The translations under genes were made by a program, and so were the position numbers. Under the pieces are notes generated by a model. It did not search any database and was not told the DNA's origin. It saw only the letters and a program-made list of their open reading frames with translations. Positions 1-5,532 of a DNA stretch of 5,532 bases are shown here, piece by piece (the stretch's first letter is position 1; every line of letters begins with the position of its first letter). The stretch spans positions 1 to 5,532 of the forward strand of contig JANRJB010000172.1 in NCBI GenBank assembly GCA_033764265.1. The letters run 5' to 3'. Origin of the DNA: VGEM01 sp033764265. GTDB taxonomy: Bacteria > Pseudomonadota > Alphaproteobacteria > Rhodospirillales > Rhodospirillaceae.

Positions 1-2399
1 ACGTAGACGCCGTCCCAATCCGGGCCCGGCGGGTGCGCCTTGAATTCCTCGATACGCTCCCGATACAGATCGTAGAACGCGGGCAGTTCGCCCGTCAGGC
101 CCTTACCGATGACCGGGTTGGCCTTGCACTGGGCGATCAACTTGCGCGCTTCGGTCCAGTTTTGCGCCCGATACGCGGACATCATTGCATCGTGCGTCGT
201 CTTGAGCTTCTTGAAGTCCGGGTCCTGGGCCAATTGTTCGTCGCCCAAGAGCGTGAAGATGCGCACCGCGCTCGCCTTGCCCTTCACCTTGATCAGGTCC
301 AGCTCCAGAAGCGCGAACTCGCTGGCTTGCGCGGCGGTGCTTTCGCCCAGCACCGTCGTGACGTGATAAGTCTTCGACTGGCCTTCCAGCCGCGAGGCCA
401 GATTGACGCTGTCGCCCAGCACCGAATAGTCGAAGCGCTGGGTCGACCCCATATTGCCGACGCAGGCGATGCCCGTGTTGATGCCGACGCCGACCGCCAG
501 CACGCGGTGCTCGCGGTTCTCGGCTTTGGCTTCGGCTTCGAGAATCACATTCACATCGTGCACGGCCTGGATCATGCCCAGCGCCGAACGGCAGGCGTAC
601 TTGGCGTGGTCGCGCACATCGAGCGGGGCGTTCCAGAACGCCATGATGCAATCGCCCATGTACTTATCGATGGTGCCGCGGTTCGACAGGATCACGTCGG
701 TCATCGGCGTCAGCAGGCGATTGATCAGCTTGGTCAGGCCTTGCGCGTCGAACAGCTCGGAGATCCCGGTGAATCCGCGGATGTCGGAGAACATGAAGGT
801 CATCTCGCGGTTCTCGCCGCCCAGCTTCAGCTTGGTCGGATCGTTGGCCAGCGTCTCCACCAGGTCGGGCGACAGGTACTGACCGAACGCGGCGCGCACC
901 TGTTTCTTCTGCGCCTCGGTGGAACTGAACGCGGCGTAGGTCAGAAAGATGTAGAACATCACCACCACCGATGTCGGGAAGGTGGGGTCGTAAAGTTCCA
1001 GACGCGTCGCGTAGGCGTTCCAGCAGTAACCGATGATCGCCCCGGCGATGACCAGCACGGTCACCGCGCCGACGCGCGCGCTGACCATCGGGGTCAGGAT
1101 GATGATGACCAGTCCCGCGATGATCGCGGTCACGATCTCGTCGCCGTTGGCTTCGGGCAACCGCTTGAGTTGCTGGTTGAACAGGATGTTCTCGATGATG
1201 TTGGCGTGCACTTCCACGCCGGGGAGCACCGGATCGAGCGGCGAGGCACGCACGTCCTGCAACGCCTGGGCCGAGGCGCCGACCAGCACGTACTTGTCCT
1301 TGAAGCGCGCCGGATCGACACGGTCCATCACCACGTCGGTCGCCGACACGTAGTTCTGTTTGTACAGATCGTGGGGCGTGTAATAGACCCAGATCTTGCC
1401 TTGCGGATCGGTCAGGACGTTTGTGCGGTCGCGCGTGCCGCGCGGCCGCATCGACAGGACCTCCAAGGTTCCGTTGTCGGAATTGACGACGACTTCGATG
1501 GTGCGCGCGCCCAGCCCGACGCGCAGCATCTCGAGCGTCAGGGCCGGCAACAGACCCTGCAGTTTCGCGTCGTCGCTGGCGGTGCGGAACCGCCTGATCT
1601 TCATCAGCAGCGGCACTTCGCGCACGATGCCGTCCAGCCGGTTTTGCGCCACGCTGAAAATCGCGTTCCCCGCCGCCGCCTGTTCCAGAATCGGGATCGG
1701 TCGAAGCACGAATTCCTGGTTCTCGATCACGGCGGCCGGGTCGGGCCCCTTGACCGCAAACGACGTGCGCAGCGGCTCGGAATTGGCGATATCGGCGGAT
1801 TGCGCGAACGTCGCGCCCAGCACGACAATGCCGCTTTTCTTCATCGCCTCGGCCAGCACTTCGTCGTTGGTTTTGAGCGACGTGAGCTTGGATAAGGTCG
1901 CCTCGTCCAAACCCTCGACCGAGCGGGCGACGGTGGCGATCGAGGTGCGGTCGGCTTCCGAGAAAACGACGTCGAAACCGATGACCTTGGCGCCCATCGC
2001 GGTCAGCTTCTCCACCATGTCGGCGATGGTGGTGCGTTGCCAGGGCCACTGGCCCTGTTCGGCCAGGCTTTTCTCGTCCAGGTCGACGATCACCACCGGT
2101 CCATCGGGCGTGAACGGCCGCGGCTTGATCTGTTGGAAAACGTCGAAGGTCTGGGCACGCAGGCGCTGGGCCCACTGGGGTTCGTCGAAGCGCAGCGCGA
2201 CGATTCCGACCAGCAGCAAGATCGTCGTCAGGCGGCCGGACAGGATCCAGGACTTGCGAAACCCCTTCCACCACCACGACCAGCTTAGAGCCTTGGCCCA
2301 GCTCCACCCGGCGAACGGCGCGGCCAGCCACGACCGGAGGCGCCCCGCCGCGGACGTTTTCGGGCCGTCGCCTTCGGGCTGGAACGTGTCGTCGCGCAT
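1..2399 (-). CDS. CHASE2-domain class III adenylate cyclase (3' end outside window)
   Basis: Predicted inner-membrane enzyme that makes cAMP from ATP in response to a periplasmic signal. Translating the minus strand from the ATG at 2399 gives 799 uninterrupted codons to the window edge. The order is: a Trp-rich cytoplasmic N-terminus (1-54); a membrane helix (about 55-71); a periplasmic CHASE2 domain (about 72-415) with the typical VIVDLDEKSL and GQWPWQR stretches and GAKVIGFDVVF; three closely spaced helices (about 421-438, 442-460, 476-491); and a cytoplasmic cyclase domain (about 530-718). Catalytic residues are complete: metal-binding D539 (FSDIRGFT) and D583 (DKYMGD), purine-recognising K579, S659 in FDYSVLGD, and N666 and R670 in VNLASR. 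Lys paired with Ser/Thr marks class IIIb and favours ATP over GTP. A helical C-terminal tail (719 onward) reaches PPGPDWDGVY, a sequence I associate with the extreme C-terminus in this family, so few codons are probably missing. The frame is open to a stop at 2445-2447. A GTG at 2423 is the alternative start, but the ATG has an AGG 8 bases upstream. The activating signal is unknown. Confidence 0.93.
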   Translation of the reverse strand, partial: MRDDTFQPEGDGPKTSAAGRLRSWLAAPFAGWSWAKALSWSWWWKGFRKSWILSGRLTTILLLVGIVALRFDEPQWAQRLRAQTFDVFQQIKPRPFTPDGPVVIVDLDEKSLAEQGQWPWQRTTIADMVEKLTAMGAKVIGFDVVFSEADRTSIATVARSVEGLDEATLSKLTSLKTNDEVLAEAMKKSGIVVLGATFAQSADIANSEPLRTSFAVKGPDPAAVIENQEFVLRPIPILEQAAAGNAIFSVAQNRLDGIVREVPLLMKIRRFRTASDDAKLQGLLPALTLEMLRVGLGARTIEVVVNSDNGTLEVLSMRPRGTRDRTNVLTDPQGKIWVYYTPHDLYKQNYVSATDVVMDRVDPARFKDKYVLVGASAQALQDVRASPLDPVLPGVEVHANIIENILFNQQLKRLPEANGDEIVTAIIAGLVIIILTPMVSARVGAVTVLVIAGAIIGYCWNAYATRLELYDPTFPTSVVVMFYIFLTYAAFSSTEAQKKQVRAAFGQYLSPDLVETLANDPTKLKLGGENREMTFMFSDIRGFTGISELFDAQGLTKLINRLLTPMTDVILSNRGTIDKYMGDCIMAFWNAPLDVRDHAKYACRSALGMIQAVHDVNVILEAEAKAENREHRVLAVGVGINTGIACVGNMGSTQRFDYSVLGDSVNLASRLEGQSKTYHVTTVLGESTAAQASEFALLELDLIKVKGKASAVRIFTLLGDEQLAQDPDFKKLKTTHDAMMSAYRAQNWTEARKLIAQCKANPVIGKGLTGELPAFYDLYRERIEEFKAHPPGPDWDGVY

Positions 2400-2419
2400 C
2401 GCGCGGGCCTGCCGGAAAT

Positions 2420-2437
2420 CCACTATCCTGTCGCAAA
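2420..2437. repeat. Imperfect 18-bp direct repeat, copy 1 (cyclase-proximal)
   Basis: CCACTATCCTGTCGCAAA on the plus strand matches the copy at 2483-2500 at 13 of 18 positions (shared pattern CCnCTAnnnTGTCGCnAA). It lies 20 bp upstream of the cyclase ATG. It could be an operator half or a regulator-binding site, but chance similarity is not excluded at this match level. Confidence 0.35.
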
Positions 2438-2482
2438 CATTAACCTATTCGACGGCGGTGTACTACCGATTGCAGACCAAAA

Positions 2483-2500
2483 CCGCTAGATTGTCGCCAA
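2483..2500. repeat. Imperfect 18-bp direct repeat, copy 2 (exporter-proximal)
   Basis: CCGCTAGATTGTCGCCAA is the second copy, in the same orientation and 63 bp from the first, start to start. It ends 18 bp before the ABC transporter ATG. Each copy thus sits at nearly the same distance from one of the two divergent start codons. A shared binding protein is a hypothesis only. Confidence 0.35.
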
Positions 2501-2518
2501 CGCGGAAACACCAACCTC

Positions 2519-4306
2519 ATGACCGACACCGCAAGCGACACCGCCGCCCAACCGGCGCCGCCCGTTTCGTACGGTTGGCTGCGGCCTTTCGTCGACCCGT
2601 TGCGCCCCCTGTACAAGGAGGTGCTGGCGGTGTCGCTGTTCGTCAACCTGCTGGCGGTATCGGCGCCGATCTTCGTGCTGCAAGTCTACGATCGCGTGGT
2701 TTACCAGCGCGGCATGAGCACCCTGGTCGGCCTGTCGATCGGCATGGTGATCGTGGTGGTGTTCGACTTCATCATGCGTCAGACGCGATCCAAGCTGATG
2801 CAACACGCCGCGCTCAAGCTCGACGTCGCCATCGGCCGGCGCCTGTTCGACAAGGTCATGGGCCTGCCCCTGCGCACCCTTGAATCGCGTCCGGCGTCGT
2901 TCTGGCAGACTATGTTTCGCGACGTCGAGATGGTGCGCAACATGCTGTCGGGCCCGTCGGCGGTCCTGGTGGCCGACCTGCCCTTCGCCTTCCTGTTCCT
3001 CGGCGTCATCTTCATCATCGCCTGGCCGCTGGCCTGGGTGATCCTGCTCATGTTTTTCGTGTTCGTGGCCCTGGCCGCGCGCTCGGGCGCAGTGGTGGCC
3101 GCCGCCGCCGAGGCCGAACGCACCACCTCGCTGTCGCGCGATGCGCTGATGGGCGAGCTGGTCTACGGTCGGGCGACGATCAAAGCGCTGGCCCTGCAGT
3201 CGCGGGTGCGCGGATTGTGGGAAGATCGCCAGGCCGAAACCATCGAGCATTCGATCGCTCGCGGCGGCAAAGGTGATTCCTACATTACCGCGGCGCAGTC
3301 ATTGATGACGATCACCACCATCCTGATGACCGGGATCGGGTCGCTGGCGATCATGGATCAGAAGATGACCATCGGCTCGCTGATCGCCGCCAACATGCTG
3401 TCGAGCCGCATCCTGGGGCCGTTCAACCAGTTGGTCGGGGCGTGGCGCGGGTTCGGCCTGTTCAAGCAGTCGGTCGGCCGGCTGGGGCACCTGTTCGCCG
3501 AAAGCCAGGAACTGGCCGAAAGTCCGATCGCCCTGCCCCGCCCCAAAGGCCGCGTGACCCTGGAAAACGTGTCGTTCAAATACGCCGAGAATGCGCCGCC
3601 GGTGATCGATGGCCTGAGTCTCGATATTCAAGCCGGCGGCATCACCGCGATCATGGGCCGCAACGGCTGCGGCAAGACCACGCTGCTCAAGCTGATCCTG
3701 GGGCTGTACAAGCCGACCGAAGGCCGTGTGCTGCTGGATTCCGCCGACGTTTCCCAGTTCGCCCGCGACACGCTGGCGCAATGGATCGGCTACGTGCCGC
3801 AGGAGTGCATCCTGTTCAACGGCTCGATCCGCAGCAACATCGCCTATGCCCGCCCGGATGCGACCGATGCCGACGTGGTGCGCGCAGCGACGCTGTCGCA
3901 GGCCCATGGGCTGGTGATCGATCTGCCGCAGGGCTACGGCACGCCGGTCGGCGAGGCCGGCAGCCGGCTGTCGGCAGGCTTGCGCCAGCGTATTGCAATT
4001 GCACGCGCCTTTGTCGGCGATCCACCGGTGCTGGCGCTTGACGAGCCCACCGCCAGTCTGGACCGCCAAGCCGAGGAGGGCTTGCGCGACACGCTGGTGG
4101 ACATGGGCCGCACCCACACCGTGCTGATGGTCACTCACAGCCCCGTACTTCTGCAGGCGTGCAATCACATCATCTACATGGAGGCGGGCCGCATCCGCGC
4201 CGCCGGCCCCGCCGCCAAAGTGCTCGATTTCATCGCCGCGCAGCGCACGCCCACCCCGCCCGGCGCCGTGCCGTTGCCGGTGGCCAAGTCCGCGCAGCAG
4301 AAATAG
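2519..4306 (+). CDS. Type I secretion system ABC transporter (permease-ATPase fusion)
   Basis: Predicted inner-membrane exporter subunit that uses ATP to drive an unfolded protein substrate straight out of the cell, together with a HlyD adaptor and a TolC-type channel. At 595 residues it is a half transporter expected to act as a dimer. The membrane domain (about 36-310) has six likely helices near 36-54, 66-86, 148-166, 168-188, 256-278 and 284-304, and carries LQVYDRV (54-60), typical of the PrtD/LapB-type exporters. There is no C39 peptidase or C39-like domain: the membrane domain begins almost at the N-terminus. The ATPase domain (about 345-575) shows A-loop Y355, Walker A GRNGCGKT (380-387), Q-loop Q428, Walker B VLALD (504-508) with catalytic E509, D-loop SLD (513-515) and H-loop H540. 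The signature is LSAGL (484-488), not LSGGQ. The ATG has only a weak GGA 12 bases upstream, but the next methionine, at residue 66, lies beyond the first membrane helix. The fusion-protein gene follows after 9 bp. The family assignment is firm; the substrate is unknown. Confidence 0.95.
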   Translation: MTDTASDTAAQPAPPVSYGWLRPFVDPLRPLYKEVLAVSLFVNLLAVSAPIFVLQVYDRVVYQRGMSTLVGLSIGMVIVVVFDFIMRQTRSKLMQHAALKLDVAIGRRLFDKVMGLPLRTLESRPASFWQTMFRDVEMVRNMLSGPSAVLVADLPFAFLFLGVIFIIAWPLAWVILLMFFVFVALAARSGAVVAAAAEAERTTSLSRDALMGELVYGRATIKALALQSRVRGLWEDRQAETIEHSIARGGKGDSYITAAQSLMTITTILMTGIGSLAIMDQKMTIGSLIAANMLSSRILGPFNQLVGAWRGFGLFKQSVGRLGHLFAESQELAESPIALPRPKGRVTLENVSFKYAENAPPVIDGLSLDIQAGGITAIMGRNGCGKTTLLKLILGLYKPTEGRVLLDSADVSQFARDTLAQWIGYVPQECILFNGSIRSNIAYARPDATDADVVRAATLSQAHGLVIDLPQGYGTPVGEAGSRLSAGLRQRIAIARAFVGDPPVLALDEPTASLDRQAEEGLRDTLVDMGRTHTVLMVTHSPVLLQACNHIIYMEAGRIRAAGPAAKVLDFIAAQRTPTPPGAVPLPVAKSAQQK

Positions 4307-4307
4307 G
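4305..4307 (+). promoter_or_regulatory. Probable Shine-Dalgarno core overlapping the upstream stop codon
   Basis: AGG begins inside the TAG stop of the ABC transporter gene and sits 8 bases before the ATG at 4316. This arrangement supports that ATG as the start of the fusion-protein gene and suggests that translation of the two genes is coupled. The core is short, so the assignment is modest. Confidence 0.4.
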
Positions 4308-4315
4308 CACCGAAC

Positions 4316-5532
4316 ATGTCAGAAGCCGCCGCAACCGCTCCAGCGCCGATAGCCGCCGCCGCACCCGCGCGGCTGGAAGCGTTGGTGGCCAGCCACGACG
4401 CGCCCAGCTGGAGTCGGATTGCACGGATCATCATGATCATGCTCGCGGGGTTTCTGGCGTGGGCGATGTTCGCCCGCCTGGAAGAGGTCTCGATCGCGCC
4501 CGGTGAAGTGGTCCCGCAGGGCCGCATCAAGACGATCCAACACCTGGAAGGCGGCATCATCGACGAGATCTTCGTGCGCGAGGGCGACACCGTGCAAGTC
4601 GACGACCCGCTAGTGCAGCTCGATCTGGCGGGTGCGTCCCAGGCCAATTTGATGGAATTGAAAGTCCGACTTGACGGGCTGTTGTTGACCAAGGCGCGGC
4701 TTGAGGCCGAGGCGGAGCTGCGCGCGCCGGTTTTTCCGGCCGACATCGCCCAGCGCCAAGCCACGCTTGTGGCCGCCGAACTGGCCGCCTACGAAGCCCG
4801 CCAGAAGGAGTTGATCACCACGCGCGCGGTGCTGGAAAGCCAGTTCAAACAGCGCGAGCGCGATGTGCGCGAGGTTGCCGCACGCCTGTCGGCGGCTGAA
4901 AACGGGCTCGATCTCGCGCGGCAACGCCTGACCATGTCGGAGGATCTGCTCGGCCAGGGCCTGACCTCGCGCATGGAACACACCGAACTGCAAAGCCAGG
5001 CGGCCGCGCTGACCGGGGAGGCCGAAGGTCTGCGCGAGGCCCTGCCGCGAGCCCGGGCGGCGCTAGACGAGGCGCGTGATCGGGTCAACGAACTGAATGC
5101 GAAGTTCAGCCGTGAAGCCTTGGACCTGCTGAAAGAGACCGAGCTCAATATCGCCCGCACGCAAGAGCTATTGACCACCGCCACCGACCAGGAAACCCGC
5201 ACGGCGGTGAAAAGTCCGATCAAGGGCGTGGTCAAGAACATGCGCTACAACACCATCGGCGGCGTGGTCCGGCCGGGCGAACCGATCCTCGACATCGTGC
5301 CGTCGGAAGACACCCTGGTGGTCGAAGCGCGGCTGAACCCCATGGACCGCGGCTTCGTTCGCGCCGGCCAGAAGGCCAGCGTCAAGATCGACACCTTCGA
5401 CTATGCGCGATACGGCAGCATCGACGGCGAAGTTATCTCGGTGGCGCCCGATTCCACCGTGCCGGAGAACGGGATGCCGTTTTTCAAGGTGATGGTGCGC
5501 ACCGAGAAGCCGTACCTGGGCGAGGAAAGCGA
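4316..5532 (+). CDS. HlyD-family type I secretion membrane fusion protein (3' end outside window)
   Basis: Predicted periplasmic adaptor, anchored in the inner membrane, that links the ABC exporter to an outer-membrane TolC-type channel. From the ATG at 4316 there are 405 uninterrupted codons to the window edge; relatives are usually around 430-450 residues, so most of it is present. A cytoplasmic Ala/Pro-rich N-terminus (1-35) precedes one membrane anchor (about 36-53). The first half of the lipoyl-like (barrel-sandwich) domain follows (about 60-105), with the family-typical IKTIQHLEGGIIDEI and VREGDTV. A long charged alpha-helical hairpin (about 108-295) with coiled-coil character comes next. 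The second lipoyl half begins at VKSPIKGVV (298-306) and continues through VVRPGEPILDIVPS; a beta-barrel segment (about 333-405) contains GQKASVKIDTFDYARYG. No signal peptide is expected. The 9-bp gap and the ribosome site inside the previous stop codon indicate an operon with the exporter ATPase. The pair lacks a TolC-type gene in this window. Confidence 0.94.
   Translation, partial: MSEAAATAPAPIAAAAPARLEALVASHDAPSWSRIARIIMIMLAGFLAWAMFARLEEVSIAPGEVVPQGRIKTIQHLEGGIIDEIFVREGDTVQVDDPLVQLDLAGASQANLMELKVRLDGLLLTKARLEAEAELRAPVFPADIAQRQATLVAAELAAYEARQKELITTRAVLESQFKQRERDVREVAARLSAAENGLDLARQRLTMSEDLLGQGLTSRMEHTELQSQAAALTGEAEGLREALPRARAALDEARDRVNELNAKFSREALDLLKETELNIARTQELLTTATDQETRTAVKSPIKGVVKNMRYNTIGGVVRPGEPILDIVPSEDTLVVEARLNPMDRGFVRAGQKASVKIDTFDYARYGSIDGEVISVAPDSTVPENGMPFFKVMVRTEKPYLGEES

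Larger units (their letters stand above)
2400..2518. promoter_or_regulatory. Divergent intergenic region between cyclase and exporter genes
   Basis: This 119-bp gap separates the start codons of the divergent cyclase and ABC transporter genes, so it should carry promoters for both directions. It is less GC-rich than the flanking genes; for example, 2431-2450 is 13 of 20 A/T. I searched by eye for -35/-10 pairs on both strands and found no pair with good matches and normal spacing, so no promoter is placed. It holds an imperfect direct repeat, listed separately. That promoters lie here is inferred from gene orientation only. Confidence 0.5.

Noticed and set aside
33..1895. A 620-codon plus-strand open frame antisense to the cyclase gene
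   Set aside because: Its translation is rich in His, Arg, Gln and Asp with no domain logic, as expected of the complement of a GC-rich gene. The minus-strand frame shows complete CHASE2 and class III cyclase motifs.
2421..2423. GTG as an alternative start for the cyclase
   Set aside because: It is in frame, but its AGG lies only 3 bases upstream, which is too close. The ATG at 2399 has an AGG 8 bases upstream. It remains possible.
664..2436. A 590-codon minus-strand open frame overlapping the cyclase in another frame
   Set aside because: It is an Arg/Gly/Ala-rich out-of-frame reading of the same strand. All recognisable motifs are in the frame that starts at 2399.
2470..2492. TTGCAG and TAGATT as a plus-strand promoter pair for the exporter operon
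   Set aside because: The spacing is only 11 bases, not the 16-18 expected for a sigma-70 type promoter, and neither hexamer is a strong match.
1396..2883. A 495-codon plus-strand open frame spanning the intergenic gap and the start of the ABC gene
   Set aside because: It covers the antisense of the cyclase, the noncoding gap and an out-of-frame part of the exporter gene, and its protein has low-complexity Ser/Arg composition without any recognised domain.
3299..4168. A 289-codon minus-strand open frame antisense to the ATPase domain
   Set aside because: The plus strand here encodes all ABC ATPase motifs in frame. The antisense product is His/Gln/Arg-rich and is a composition artefact.

Overview
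The window is GC-rich and tightly coding. It holds three genes around one divergent intergenic gap. The base composition, the protein styles and the gene pairing suggest a Gram-negative proteobacterium, most likely an alphaproteobacterium of the Rhodospirillales type. That placement is inference from style only; no taxonomic marker is present.

Layout. Positions 1-2399 on the minus strand encode a membrane-bound class III adenylate cyclase with a periplasmic CHASE2 sensor domain; its last few codons run off the left edge. Positions 2400-2518 form a 119-bp divergent intergenic region, locally richer in A+T, with an imperfect 18-bp direct repeat whose copies start 63 bp apart. Positions 2519-4306 on the plus strand encode a type I secretion ABC transporter (fused permease and ATPase, 595 residues). 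From 4316 to the right edge, also on the plus strand, lies a HlyD-family membrane fusion (periplasmic adaptor) protein, cut off by the window after 405 residues.

How they fit together. The ABC transporter and the adaptor are 9 bp apart and are almost certainly one operon. They make up the inner-membrane half of a type I secretion system, which would need an outer-membrane TolC-type channel and a secreted substrate encoded elsewhere. The cyclase shares the upstream gap, so it may be co-regulated with the exporter or its cAMP may act on the same process, but nothing in the window proves a functional link. The two most unusual details are a non-canonical ABC signature (LSAGL instead of LSGGQ) and a tryptophan-rich cytoplasmic segment before the first membrane helix of the cyclase.

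I found no RNA genes, insertion sequences, CRISPR arrays or convincing terminators. Both outer genes are truncated only by the window, not by mutation.
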